From Methanobacteriota archaeon (GTDB lineage Archaea; Thermoplasmatota; Thermoplasmata; UBA10834), in NCBI GenBank assembly GCA_020347565.1, contig CP070732.1, positions 1,007,175-1,071,174 on the forward strand: a stretch of DNA of 64,000 bases. Reading direction: 5' to 3'. Of the stretch, positions 53,593 through 62,623 are shown in pieces. The notes beneath the pieces were generated by a model that made no database searches, was not told where the DNA came from, and worked only from the letters and a program-made list of their open reading frames with translations. Each line of letters starts with the position of its first letter. Positions within the stretch are counted from its first letter, which is position 1. A program made the position numbers and the translations under genes.

Positions 53593-53603
53593 TGGCTCAG
53601 TTC

Positions 53604-54866
53604 TCAGGCTACCGCCTCCGTACCTGCGAGCTGACGGATCAGGTCTTCGACATCCTCCACCAACGTCGCACCCGCCTCGACCAATCGCTTGATATACGCA
53701 TCGGCCTTCCCGCCTATGAAGTCTATTGACGGAGGGCCTCCCCCTGACATCACCATCACCCTCTTCCCCTTGTCAAGGGCGTACATTGCAGCCTCGAGGT
53801 TCTTGAAGTTGCCAGGGCCTACGGGGAATCTAGACACGACCACCGCGCTGGCCTCGTCAATTCGCTTCAGGTTCTCGTCGTTCGCCTCGTCACTTATCTG
53901 AGCGAACGGGACCTCTGCGACTATCGGTATCTGCAGGTCCGATGCACACTCGTAGTCGGAATCGAGCACATTGAGCACACCCGTGGACAGCGAACACCCG
54001 CTATCGACCAGCTGTCTCATGACGGGCCCGCCGGAGCCGCCGCCGCACAGGACGTGGACCCTCATGCCATCCCTGCTTGCCCTTGAACGCACCGTACGGG
54101 GCATGACGAAGACATCATGCGTGAACGGATCCTTCCTTACCGCGACATCCACACCGTAGACGTTCAGGATGGTGTCCGAGTTTATCACCTCCTCGGGCGG
54201 GCCTATCGCCTCGAGGGAACCCTGGCTCAGCAATGCAATCCTATCGCAATACCTGGCGGCCAGGTTGATGTCATGAAGCACCGCGAGCACAGTCAGCGAC
54301 TGCTCCTGGTTCAGCCTCCTGACGAGGTCCATCATCTCCAGCTGACCGCTTATGTCCAGATAGACTGTTGGCTCGTCCAGGAGGAGCGCCTTCGGAGCCT
54401 GCGCGAGCGCACGTGCGATGACCACCCTCTGCCGCTCGCCACCGCTCAGCTCGCTGAAGGGCCTATCTGCGAACGACGCGCACCCAGTGACTTCCATAGC
54501 AGCGCTCACGACCTCGATATCCTTGCGGCTGGTGGAGGCTATCCTGCTCCGTATGTGCGGGATTCTGCCCATCAGGACCACGTCCTTCACCGTGAACGGA
54601 AAGTCGGTTGAGGAGCTCTGAGGCACAACCGCGAACGTGCTCGCCACCTCGCGGTCACTCAACGTGTGGAGCGGCTTCATATCCACCAGTATCGCCCGTG
54701 TCGCTTCCGGGAGATAACGGGTCAGACACCGCAGAAGGGTTGTCTTCCCGGAGCCGTTAGGCCCCATCAGCCCCAGGAACTCGCCCTCCCCGATCTCGAA
54801 GGAGATTTCCCTCAAGACCTTTCGGCCGTAGAACGAGTACGAAAGGTTGGACACTTCGAGCTTCAC
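53604..54866 (-). CDS. btuD: Corrinoid/iron ABC transporter ATPase with fused C-terminal domain
   Basis: A 420-residue protein. Residues 1-255 are a FecE/BtuD-type ABC ATPase (Walker A GPNGSGKTT, signature LSGGERQRV, Walker B ALLLDEPTVYLD, His switch AVLHDINL). Residues about 268-420 are an added domain with a Rossmann-like Gly-rich start (VHVLCGGGSGGPVMRQLV) and VMVMSGGGPPSIDFIGG. The extra domain is not part of the usual BtuD; it may sense corrinoid or nucleotide. The start overlaps the permease stop by 4 bases. The location next to cobT favours corrinoid over siderophore. Confidence 0.88.
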   Translation of the reverse strand: MKLEVSNLSYSFYGRKVLREISFEIGEGEFLGLMGPNGSGKTTLLRCLTRYLPEATRAILVDMKPLHTLSDREVASTFAVVPQSSSTDFPFTVKDVVLMGRIPHIRSRIASTSRKDIEVVSAAMEVTGCASFADRPFSELSGGERQRVVIARALAQAPKALLLDEPTVYLDISGQLEMMDLVRRLNQEQSLTVLAVLHDINLAARYCDRIALLSQGSLEAIGPPEEVINSDTILNVYGVDVAVRKDPFTHDVFVMPRTVRSRASRDGMRVHVLCGGGSGGPVMRQLVDSGCSLSTGVLNVLDSDYECASDLQIPIVAEVPFAQISDEANDENLKRIDEASAVVVSRFPVGPGNFKNLEAAMYALDKGKRVMVMSGGGPPSIDFIGGKADAYIKRLVEAGATLVEDVEDLIRQLAGTEAVA

Positions 54867-55951
54867 GACATCACCCCAGTTCCCCTGCTCCTCCGGAGCA
54901 GGTAGAGGAAGAACGGCCCTCCGCAGAGGGCCGTTATGATGCCGACTGGGAGCTCCTCACCTTGTATGACCGTCCTCGACAGCGCGTCCGCCCATATGAG
55001 GAAGCTAGCGCCGAACAGAGTGGCGGCCGGTATCAGCTTCCGGTGGTCTGCACCGACGACGATACGCATCATGTGAGGGACGATGAGGCCCACGAAACCT
55101 ATGATGCCGCAGAACGCGACGGCTCCGGCGGTCATCAGGGCTGCGGTCATCAACATGATCTTCTTCAAGAACTCCGGGTCCGCTCCGAGGTTGTGGGCGG
55201 TTTCCTCACCGAGCAGGAGGGCGTTCAGCTCCCGACCGAAGAGGAGTACTGTGACTGTGCCCGCAACCGCTGGAACGGCTATCATCGCTACGTAGCTCCA
55301 CCTCGCGGCGGCCAGAGAGCCCAAGAGCCAAGGTATGAGCTGATGATAATCCTCCCCAGCGAAGTATATCAGGAACGAGACCACTGCTCCAAGGAACGCC
55401 GCCAGGGCGACGCCGGACAACAGCAGCGTGTCGACATAGACGCGGCCCCCGACCGTGCCCATCTTGTAGACGACCATCACGGTCGCGAGCGCGCACACGA
55501 AGGCGAGCGCGGGGGCAGCGACCCCCACGAGGGCAGTGAGGCCGAGCAAGCCCGCAGATGAAGCCCCCACTGCAGCACCCGATGAGACTCCGATTATGAA
55601 TGGGTCTGCCATGGGGTTGCGGAACACCGCTTGCATCGCCGTGCCAGCACATGCGAGTGAAGCACCGACCAATCCTGCCAGCAGCACCCGCGGGATCCTC
55701 AGCTCCCAGAAGACGGTCACGTACATGTCTCCCCCACCTCCGAATAGCGCGTCGACTGCCTGGGAGAAGGATATCCTCTCCGGATGGCCGGGGCCTATAG
55801 GCCCCAGAGTGCCCACGAGGACCGAGACGAGGGCCGACACGAGGAGAAGGACTCCCAGTAGGATGATGAACAGGACTGGATTCCTCCTGAAGAAGGGGCT
55901 GCTGTGCCCCCTTCCCTGTCCCGCGTCTGCCTTGGACGTTCCAGTTCGCAT
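54863..55951 (-). CDS. btuC: FecCD/BtuC-type ABC permease
   Basis: A 362-residue permease with about ten helices and family signatures: RIPRVLLAGLVGASLACAGTAMQAVFRNPMADPFIIGVSSGA, and the C-terminal FCGIIGFVGLIVPHMMRIVVG...HRKLIPAATLFGASFLIWAD. It forms the membrane channel of the uptake system with the ATPase and binding protein around it. The gene lies 8 bases after the binding-protein gene. The substrate is inferred from context. Confidence 0.93.
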   Translation of the reverse strand: MRTGTSKADAGQGRGHSSPFFRRNPVLFIILLGVLLLVSALVSVLVGTLGPIGPGHPERISFSQAVDALFGGGGDMYVTVFWELRIPRVLLAGLVGASLACAGTAMQAVFRNPMADPFIIGVSSGAAVGASSAGLLGLTALVGVAAPALAFVCALATVMVVYKMGTVGGRVYVDTLLLSGVALAAFLGAVVSFLIYFAGEDYHQLIPWLLGSLAAARWSYVAMIAVPAVAGTVTVLLFGRELNALLLGEETAHNLGADPEFLKKIMLMTAALMTAGAVAFCGIIGFVGLIVPHMMRIVVGADHRKLIPAATLFGASFLIWADALSRTVIQGEELPVGIITALCGGPFFLYLLRRSRGTGVMS

Positions 55952-55959
55952 GGCGCCAC

Positions 55960-56898
55960 TCAGTCGAACAGCTCAGGGTGCAGGATCGCAGCCAGCTCCT
56001 CGAGGCCGTCGACAACGCGTGGACCGTACCTGCTCACGAGGTTGTCGTCCATAGAGTAGATGTTGTCCTCGACGACCGCAGTCATGTTCTCCCAGCCAGG
56101 CCTCAGCGCGAAATCTTCCGCAGTGGTCGAACACATATAGCCCACCGTGTAAACGATCATCTCAGGGTCCTCGGCAAGCAGATACTCGGTGGATATCATC
56201 GGATACTCGCTGCTGGTATTCTCGGCAACGTTGATCCCCCCTGCAGATCGGATCAGGTCGTTTCCGAAGGATCCCGGGCCGAATGTGAAATACGGATAGT
56301 ACTCGAGATACACGCGGGGCTTGACGACTTCGTCGGCGAGTGCCTTTGCCCGAACCGTCTCGATCCTGTCTTCAAGTGAGTCCGCAAGGGTGTTAGCCTC
56401 GTCGACGTGGCCTGTGAGTATCCCAACCAGACGTACATCCTTGACGACTTCATCCAGGGTCCTCGTCGCGAGCACTACGTACGGAATACCCTGGTCTTGC
56501 AGCAGCTCAAGTTGTTCCAGCGGCAGGAAGTCCCCGCAAACTATGAGATCGGGTTCGAGGGCCACGATCGCCTCGACCAGGATGGGCATATCCCCGACCT
56601 TAGGCAACTCCGCGACCTCTGCCGGGTAGTCGCTGTATGTGTCGACTCCGACGACGAGGTCGCCCGCACCAACGGCAAACAGTAGTTCCGTCGGAGTCGG
56701 AGCGATCGACACTATCCTGTCCGGGACCGCGTCGACCTTAACAGTACGGCCGTAGTCGTCCACGACCAGGACGCCGGTCTCGTCGCCGCCGACCACCATA
56801 CCTGCGATGTATCCGCCGCTGAACCCCAATACGGACGAGATTGCGACCGCGATCGTCATCCATACAGCGAATTCCTTTCTCGGAAATGTCTCCTTCAT
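55960..56898 (-). CDS. btuF: BtuF-type substrate-binding protein
   Basis: A 312-residue binding protein anchored by an N-terminal helix (VWMTIAVAISSVLGFSGGYIAGMVVGG). The class III fold is seen in VDDYGRTVKVDAVPDRIVSIAPTPTELLFAVGAGDLVVGVDTYSDYP, EPDLIVCGDF, and RSAGGINVAENTS. These are the features of proteins that capture corrinoids or siderophores outside the cell. It follows cobT by 32 bases in the same direction. Confidence 0.92.
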   Translation of the reverse strand: MKETFPRKEFAVWMTIAVAISSVLGFSGGYIAGMVVGGDETGVLVVDDYGRTVKVDAVPDRIVSIAPTPTELLFAVGAGDLVVGVDTYSDYPAEVAELPKVGDMPILVEAIVALEPDLIVCGDFLPLEQLELLQDQGIPYVVLATRTLDEVVKDVRLVGILTGHVDEANTLADSLEDRIETVRAKALADEVVKPRVYLEYYPYFTFGPGSFGNDLIRSAGGINVAENTSSEYPMISTEYLLAEDPEMIVYTVGYMCSTTAEDFALRPGWENMTAVVEDNIYSMDDNLVSRYGPRVVDGLEELAAILHPELFD

Positions 56899-56930
56899 GT
56901 CCTTACACCTTCACATATCTGTACCAAGCT

Positions 56931-57989
56931 CTATTCGCACTCCCCCGAGACGCCTGCACCGTCAAACGTCGCCATCTCCGCGAGTACCTTGCACGACGCA
57001 TCGGCGATATCAAGCGCAAGAACCGCCCCCGTACCTTCCCCCAACCTCATATGGAGGTTCAGGACTGGCTCGAGGTCCAGGTGCGCGAGCGCGTACTCGT
57101 GTCCTGGCTCTATCGATAGATGGGATGCGATCATGAAGTCCACGGATTCCGGGCAAATCACCGATGCGATGAGCGCTGCAGAGCTTGTCACGAAACCGTC
57201 CAAGAACACGGGCACTCTCGAAGAGGCCGCGCCTATCAACACGCCGGCCATGCCGCCTATCTCGAAGCCGCCGACCTTCGAAAGAACATCCAGGCCATCG
57301 GAGGGGTCCGGTGCGTTGACGCGCAATGCCGACTCGATGACGGACACCTTCGTTCGAAGGCGGGAATCGTCAATCCCGGTTCCTCTTCCTGTCACCTCTG
57401 ACGGTGCCCTGCCCGATACCGTCGCGGTTATCGCGCTGGCTGCGGTCGTGTTGCCTATACCCATGTCCCCGATCGCCAATGCGTTCACACCATCCTGAAT
57501 GGACTGGGCTGCCAGCTCCGCGCCGACCTCCAGGCAGGTCTTGGCCTCGTCAACGGTCATCGCTGGACCCTTGGCCATGTCCTCCGTCCCCATGCCCACC
57601 TTGCGGTTTACGATTCCTTCCGGCCAATCCTCGGAGGTCGCCACGCCCATGTCTACGACCTTGACCTCGGCGCCCACATGACGCGAGAGGACGTTTATCG
57701 CAGCTCCACCAGATGCGAAGTTGAGGACCATCTGCCTGGTGACCTCCTGAGGGTATGCACTCACGCCCTCGGCGGTCACGCCGTGGTCGGCGGCCATTGT
57801 GAAGACCGCCTTCCTGCCTATTGACGGACGAGGGACGCCATAGATACCCGCCAGTCTGATGGAGATGTCCTCGAGCTTGCCAAGGCTGCCCTGCGGCTTG
57901 GTGAGCGTGTCCTGCAGACGCTTTGCCGCGTTCATGGCCCCGGAATCGGCCCCGCTCATCCTCGACACGTAGTCTTCTATAGGCCTCAA
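56931..57989 (-). CDS. cobT: Nicotinate-nucleotide:dimethylbenzimidazole phosphoribosyltransferase
   Basis: A 352-residue CobT. It activates the lower-ligand base for the cobalamin nucleotide loop. Landmarks: TKPQGSLGKLEDISIRLAGI, MAADHGVTAEGVSAYPQEVT, NALAIGDMGIGNTTAASAI, and MRLGEGTGAVLA with the catalytic Glu. A TTG start at 57989 is used; an ATG just upstream is followed at once by TGA. It leads the leftward operon (cobT, btuF, btuC, btuD, regulator) and is separated from cobZ by 76 bases with a palindrome. Confidence 0.94.
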   Translation of the reverse strand: MRPIEDYVSRMSGADSGAMNAAKRLQDTLTKPQGSLGKLEDISIRLAGIYGVPRPSIGRKAVFTMAADHGVTAEGVSAYPQEVTRQMVLNFASGGAAINVLSRHVGAEVKVVDMGVATSEDWPEGIVNRKVGMGTEDMAKGPAMTVDEAKTCLEVGAELAAQSIQDGVNALAIGDMGIGNTTAASAITATVSGRAPSEVTGRGTGIDDSRLRTKVSVIESALRVNAPDPSDGLDVLSKVGGFEIGGMAGVLIGAASSRVPVFLDGFVTSSAALIASVICPESVDFMIASHLSIEPGHEYALAHLDLEPVLNLHMRLGEGTGAVLALDIADASCKVLAEMATFDGAGVSGECE

Positions 57990-58020
57990 GTCATGACCCC
58001 TAAAGCAAACTTGAAATATT

Positions 58021-58041
58021 GAAAGTGTATTTTACACTTTC
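58021..58041. promoter_or_regulatory. Perfect 9+9 palindrome between divergent cobalamin operons
   Basis: GAAAGTGTA, spacer TTT, TACACTTTC. It sits between cobT (leftward) and cobZ (rightward) and overlaps an AT-rich TATA-like stretch, so a bound protein would cover both promoters. This looks like an operator. The COG1497-like regulator of the leftward operon is a candidate; no second copy was noticed in the window. Confidence 0.75.
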
Positions 58042-58065
58042 GCCGCGACGGAGGTCGTTTGGCCC

Positions 58066-58500
58066 ATGAGAGAAGGAATTGACGTCCTTGCGAAGCACGG
58101 ATTGACGATCGACGACCTGATAGAGACCGGGTTCGAGCTCTATGTCAGCACACCCGGAAGGGAAGGCGAAGAGGAGGGCAGGGAAAGCCTGAGAGAGCAA
58201 CTCTCTTCGCACCTCAGCGACCCGAACGTCTGGCTTATGCTCATTGCGGCGTCCTTGTTGGACGAGATGATCACATCGTCCGAGGGCGACGTGCATGGAC
58301 TCAAGGACGACCCTGCGCACCTCGTCGCTGACGAGTTAATTGGGATGTGCATCGCCGAGTACATCGCCGGGAAGAGAGGGCTGTTCAACTACATCAGGTA
58401 TGACAGAGAGAAGCCAGGCGTCATTGGTGACCTACCCCCTTTCATGGATGACGCCGTAGGAGCCCTCGTGGCGGCTTCGATGACCAGGGCTTTTGAGTGA
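58066..58500 (+). CDS. cobZ: Alpha-ribazole phosphatase, archaeal type (PgpA-like)
   Basis: A 144-residue protein of the PgpA fold: MREGIDVLAKHGLTIDDLIE, LADELIGM region (ADELIGMCIAEYIAGKRGLFNYIRYD), and PPFMDDAVGALVAASMTRAF. In archaea such proteins next to cobS act as CobZ, removing the phosphate from alpha-ribazole phosphate or the cobalamin 5'-phosphate. The neighbours cobS and cobY support that over phosphatidylglycerophosphatase. ATG 58066 is just after GAGG; it opens the rightward operon. Confidence 0.88.
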   Translation: MREGIDVLAKHGLTIDDLIETGFELYVSTPGREGEEEGRESLREQLSSHLSDPNVWLMLIAASLLDEMITSSEGDVHGLKDDPAHLVADELIGMCIAEYIAGKRGLFNYIRYDREKPGVIGDLPPFMDDAVGALVAASMTRAFE

Positions 58501-58506
58501 GAGGCC

Positions 58507-59277
58507 ATGACGCGGGATCTGTTCGGATTGCTGACACGAATCAAGTTGCCAGGATCCGCATGCGACATAGATTCCGCTGCCAGACAGCAACACCTGTTCC
58601 CGATGATAGGGCTCGCAGTCGGCCTACTGCTGACCATTGCATGCCTGGCGATGAATCACGCATTGGAGGAAGACGAGAGCGTTGTCGCAGGAGGACTTCT
58701 CCTCGTGCTCATGTACGCGTTGACTGGGATCATGCACACGGAGGGCATGGCGGACTTCGCGGACGGCGTGATGGCCAGCGGCGCTCCGGCGAGGAAGCGC
58801 GAAATCATGAAGGACCCGAGGTCCGGCGTCGCAGCTGTGCTGACCGTCGTGCTGTTCGTCGCACTGCTCTTCGCTCTCGCCTGGAGGATGTGCGCCAGAG
58901 CGGACCACTCGCTCGATCTGTGGCCTTTGCCATGGAGCATACCCTTCGACTCTGGCTTCGTCGTAGCAGAGGTGGGCGGCAAGATAGCAATGAACATGTC
59001 TATGGCAATGGGGCCGAGCTCGCATCGTGGTATGGGAACGGCGTTCGTGCAGAACGCGTCGACTGGCAAGCTCCTGACAGCGCTCGCGACGGCCATGATC
59101 GTGTCGTTCTTCTTCGCCGGACTCCTATCAATCGTCGTGTTGGTTGGCGCGGCTGCAGGAGTCATCGTGACGTTTCTCGCGAGGAAACACTTCGGAGGCG
59201 TGTCAGGTGATGTCTTCGGCGCAGCGAACGAGGTCGGCAGGCTGTCTGTTCTTCTGACATGGGTGTTGATTCTGTGA
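58507..59277 (+). CDS. cobS: Adenosylcobinamide-GDP ribazoletransferase
   Basis: A 256-residue membrane enzyme joining alpha-ribazole (phosphate) to adenosylcobinamide-GDP, the last step of loop assembly. It shows the family motif HTEGMADFADGVMASG (HxxGxxDxxDG) and KREIMKDPRSGVAA, with six or so membrane helices. It begins 6 bases after cobZ and overlaps cobY by 4 bases. Confidence 0.95.
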   Translation: MTRDLFGLLTRIKLPGSACDIDSAARQQHLFPMIGLAVGLLLTIACLAMNHALEEDESVVAGGLLLVLMYALTGIMHTEGMADFADGVMASGAPARKREIMKDPRSGVAAVLTVVLFVALLFALAWRMCARADHSLDLWPLPWSIPFDSGFVVAEVGGKIAMNMSMAMGPSSHRGMGTAFVQNASTGKLLTALATAMIVSFFFAGLLSIVVLVGAAAGVIVTFLARKHFGGVSGDVFGAANEVGRLSVLLTWVLIL

Positions 59278-59846
59278 TCGGTATCGTCATGGCAGGAGGG
59301 AGGGCGTCACGGTTCCGCGAGCCGGTGGAGAAGGGGCTGCTGACTGTGGGAGGAAGAAGTCTTCTGGAGCGCTCCCTGGATGCCCTGCACGTCGACGGGA
59401 TCGACGAGATCGCCGTCGCGGTAACACCGCACACGCCCAAGACCAAGGAGGCGGCTGCGGGGCTCGGCTTCAGGGCGGTCGACACGTCTGGAGCCGGATA
59501 TCACGAGGATGTCATGAGGCTCCTGAACGATCACGATAGCTTCCTGTCACTGAACGTCGATGCTCCGTTCGTCCGCAAGGAACATGTCTCAGACCTTATG
59601 CGAAGGTTCAACGGAGGAAGCCTGGCCGGTGTGATCAAGGAATCGACGGCCATTTCAACACCGGACGAGGATTCCGTCGTGGTGGCGGAAGACGGGGAAC
59701 GGCTGGTCTGGGTTGGACTGAACATAGTGACGCCCAACCCACACACGGCGATCGCCCTCTTCGACGACCCGCTTCTTGCAGTCAATGTCAACGATGAGAA
59801 GGACCTTGCCAGGGCCGACGAGACGGCGCGTGAGCTGGGCATCTGA
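59274..59846 (+). CDS. cobY: GTP:adenosylcobinamide-phosphate guanylyltransferase, archaeal CobY
   Basis: A 190-residue nucleotidyltransferase: GIVMAGGRASRFREPVEKGLLTVGGRSL (GTP-binding Gly-rich loop), FLSLNVDAPFV (metal site), and NIVTPNP. It is the non-homologous archaeal replacement of CobU and lacks kinase activity, as befits salvage in archaea. GTG 59274 overlaps the cobS stop and has GGGTG about 8 bases ahead, giving the typical start (MIGIVMAGG); ATG 59259 is the alternative with no ribosome site. Confidence 0.93.
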   Translation: MIGIVMAGGRASRFREPVEKGLLTVGGRSLLERSLDALHVDGIDEIAVAVTPHTPKTKEAAAGLGFRAVDTSGAGYHEDVMRLLNDHDSFLSLNVDAPFVRKEHVSDLMRRFNGGSLAGVIKESTAISTPDEDSVVVAEDGERLVWVGLNIVTPNPHTAIALFDDPLLAVNVNDEKDLARADETARELGI

Positions 59847-59882
59847 CAACAGGCCCTCAACCTCGACCTGCGACGGCCCTAC

Positions 59883-61220
59883 CTAGGACATGACTTCCCT
59901 GAAGGACTCCTCCAGCAGGTCCATCGATTCCTCGACCATGTCCTGCGGCATCAGGATGGACGGGTGCATCCGAATGACATTGTTATAGGTACCGCAAGTC
60001 AGTATCAGCAGACCCTTCTTCAGAGCGGCATTCTTCACCGCTCCGGCCTCCTTGGCGGCAGGCTCCTTCGTCTTCGGGTCGCTGACGAGCTCAAGGGCCA
60101 GCATCGCGCCGATTCCCCTGACCTCGCCTATCACAGGGAACTTCCCCTGCATCTCGTTGAGCCGCTTGATAATGAGCGAGTTGATCCTGTTCACGTTTCC
60201 GAGGCTCCTGTCGATTATATCCATCTGGGCCAGGGCGGCGGCGCACGCCACGGGGTTGCCTCCGAAGGTCCCTCCTAGGCCGCCTACCTGAGGCGCGTCC
60301 ATGATCTCCGCCCTTCCAGTTGTGGCGGAGACCGGGAAGCCGCCGCCTATGCCCTTTCCGCTCACAAGCATGTCGGGCTCCGTCCCTGGCCAGTGCTCAA
60401 CGCACCACATCTTGCCGGTCCTTCCTGCCCCGGTCTGTATCTCGTCGTCGATGTAGACGGCTCCGTGCTTCTTGCATACCTTCGACACCTTGGGGTAGAA
60501 CTCCTTGGGCGGCACGATGAACCCGCCCTCGCCAGCGATAGGCTCGCCTATCAGAGATGACACCTTCCCCTCGAATTGAGGGCTCGACCACATCTCGTCT
60601 ATCTTGTCAGCGCAGGCGACACCGCATGACGGGTATTCCATGTCGAACGGACACCGGTAGCAGTAGGCGAACTCGACCTTATACGTCTCCGGCAGAGGGC
60701 CAAAGCCTGCCTTGTACGGCATCTCCTTCGCAGTGAGTGCGAGTGCCATCATCGTCCTTCCATGAAAACCGTGGTTGAACGAGAAGGAGGCTGTCCTCTT
60801 ATTGTAATGCCTGGCTATCTTGACCGAGTTCTCAACGGCCTCGGCGCCAGCGTTGAACAACACGCTCTTTGTTAGGCCCGATCCCGGGGCGGACTTGGCG
60901 ATTCTTTCGGCAACCCTCAGATAGCCCTCATAGGGAGTCACCTGAAAGCAGGTGTGTATGAATCTGCTGGCCTGGGCCTTTACCGCGGCCTCGACTTCGG
61001 CAGGCCTGTGACCAACGTTCGTCACGCCGATTCCGCTACCCATGTCGATGTATGAGTTGCCGTCTATGTCTGTCAGGATCGACCCGTCGGCCTTGTCTAT
61101 GAACACCGGCGCGACGATTCCTACGCCCTTGGCGATCAGCTGCTCCCTCATCTTTCCCAACGCTGCGGATTTCGGACCTGGCACCTCAGCAGTCTTGATT
61201 GAAGCATGTTTCGAAGACAT
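59883..61220 (-). CDS. Class III aminotransferase, GABA/ornithine type
   Basis: A 445-residue PLP enzyme: FNAGAEAVENSVKIARHYN, FNHGFHGRTMMALALT, YIDDEIQTGAGRTGKMWCVEHW, and the PLP Lys in VSGKGIGGGFPVSA. The insert YCYRCPFDMEYPSCGVACADKIDEMW is typical of archaeal GabT-like proteins. It likely transfers the amino group of 4-aminobutyrate or a similar omega-amine. It is alone and converges with cobY. Substrate not certain; ornithine or acetylornithine remain possible. Confidence 0.9.
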   Translation of the reverse strand: MSSKHASIKTAEVPGPKSAALGKMREQLIAKGVGIVAPVFIDKADGSILTDIDGNSYIDMGSGIGVTNVGHRPAEVEAAVKAQASRFIHTCFQVTPYEGYLRVAERIAKSAPGSGLTKSVLFNAGAEAVENSVKIARHYNKRTASFSFNHGFHGRTMMALALTAKEMPYKAGFGPLPETYKVEFAYCYRCPFDMEYPSCGVACADKIDEMWSSPQFEGKVSSLIGEPIAGEGGFIVPPKEFYPKVSKVCKKHGAVYIDDEIQTGAGRTGKMWCVEHWPGTEPDMLVSGKGIGGGFPVSATTGRAEIMDAPQVGGLGGTFGGNPVACAAALAQMDIIDRSLGNVNRINSLIIKRLNEMQGKFPVIGEVRGIGAMLALELVSDPKTKEPAAKEAGAVKNAALKKGLLILTCGTYNNVIRMHPSILMPQDMVEESMDLLEESFREVMS

Positions 61221-61325
61221 GTCTACCCCTCGAAGTTCTTACCACAGACTTCGCGTCCTTCCGGTCATGGTTTAAACGATAGATATTTCTTTAGTATCGA
61301 CGAAGGACGGACAGGGCTCGGCCGA

Positions 61326-62489
61326 TCAAGCCCGTTGCTGCTGTCTTTCGTGTTCCTGGACGCCCGTCGGCGTCCCACTGGCCTCCGAGTCGGCCTGCGA
61401 GGGCCTCTCATCGTGAAGCTCCTTCAGCCGGAGCATCAGGAACACGCCACCGACGATTGGGATGGCCAGGCTGCTCTTGACGGCGACCAACATGAAGGCC
61501 ACGATGGCAAGCAGAATGCGATCGCTCAGGCTCATGAGGCGGAGGCCGATGACGAGCGAGAACACCAGGACCACGACGCTCACAACCGCGTAGGATTCGC
61601 TACCAGCCATCAGTTCGCCCAAGACTGTGCCGCCCGCGGAGGTTCCCTCCCTCATCTCCTCGCTCGCGTGGAAGAAGACGGCTGCGTCGAGCACCGCTCG
61701 GACACCGAAAGGCGCCATCAGCGCGAGAGCCACAACTCCACCGGCCGCAGCGGCCCCTGCCGCCTCGACAGGCCTCCTCCAGTTCCCAGCCCTTGCACCG
61801 AAGTCCAGCTCGTAGATGACAAGCACCGCGAAGGGTATGACGGCGAAGACCTTCGTCATGGTCGCCAGGGCCATCACGAGAATCGCCAGCACTGCTGGAT
61901 GCCAGCTCAGCCGCCGGTACGCGTACATCGAGAGGACTATCAGGAACATGGTCAGGGAAGCGTTGTCGAACGCGTAGAACAGCATCACGATTCCCGCGAC
62001 AGGAGCGTATACGACCCAGTCACGGGTTATGAGGCCCCTGAGGAGCACGAAGGCGGCGAATGAGAACATCAGGTTCGTGACGACGAACCACAGTGGGGAG
62101 CCGAGCACTCCGAACACGCTGTGCAGGCCGTAGTAGACGTACAGATCGAGGGGCATGTAGTTGTATGGTCCCTCTGTCCATTGTACGTCGGGGCTCCACC
62201 TGCCCTCGAACCGCGGGATGACATCCTCCTCGTACGGGTTTATGCCTGCGTCGAGGCTCTCGACGGCAGCGTTGACTGCATCGTCGATGTCATGTATCCT
62301 GTCGAAGTAGTCGAAGTCGATGATGAAGAAGGCAAGGAACACGGCAAAGGCTGTCCAGAAGAGAGATGATGTGAGCGTGATGTGACGCTTCATCACGGCG
62401 GCCAGTCTTCCTATGAGTATGCCTCGCACCCCGAGCACCCACATCACTATCAGAGTGACGAGTATGCCGGTGAAGAACACGTCCATCAA
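61326..62489 (-). CDS. GT-C type membrane glycosyltransferase-like protein
   Basis: A 387-residue polytopic protein with about nine helices. Early in it is the outer loop VESLDAGINPYEEDVIPRFEGRW, where the acidic residue before NPY is a feature of GT87/ArnT-like mannosyltransferases that use lipid-linked sugars; the later IDDAVNAAV and EGPYNYMPLDLYVYY also fit. The C-terminal tail is hydrophilic. It could add a sugar to surface lipids or glycoproteins, which would suit the heavily glycosylatable surface proteins of this genome. The sequence match is weak, so this is family-level inference. A TATA-like box near 62592 precedes it. Confidence 0.65.
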   Translation of the reverse strand: MMDVFFTGILVTLIVMWVLGVRGILIGRLAAVMKRHITLTSSLFWTAFAVFLAFFIIDFDYFDRIHDIDDAVNAAVESLDAGINPYEEDVIPRFEGRWSPDVQWTEGPYNYMPLDLYVYYGLHSVFGVLGSPLWFVVTNLMFSFAAFVLLRGLITRDWVVYAPVAGIVMLFYAFDNASLTMFLIVLSMYAYRRLSWHPAVLAILVMALATMTKVFAVIPFAVLVIYELDFGARAGNWRRPVEAAGAAAAGGVVALALMAPFGVRAVLDAAVFFHASEEMREGTSAGGTVLGELMAGSESYAVVSVVVLVFSLVIGLRLMSLSDRILLAIVAFMLVAVKSSLAIPIVGGVFLMLRLKELHDERPSQADSEASGTPTGVQEHERQQQRA

Positions 62490-62623
62490 GCCAAGCTCCT
62501 CCGCGATGCCTACAGAACCTCTCGGTCAGTCGGACTCCTCCGTGCCAGATGGCCATTCAATCCGACGCGTAAACATCCAGGGACGGCTATAATAAGGTTC
62601 CTGATATGCCGTGATGGCGTGAA

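Noticed and set aside
57990..58065. A cobalamin riboswitch between cobT and cobZ
   Set aside because: The 76-base gap is too short, and the palindrome is better read as a protein operator; B12 riboswitches are rare in archaea.
61206..62063. A 285-codon plus-strand frame opposite the GT-C-like gene
   Set aside because: Its translation is rich in His, Arg and Glu without structure, and the minus frame gives a clean membrane protein.
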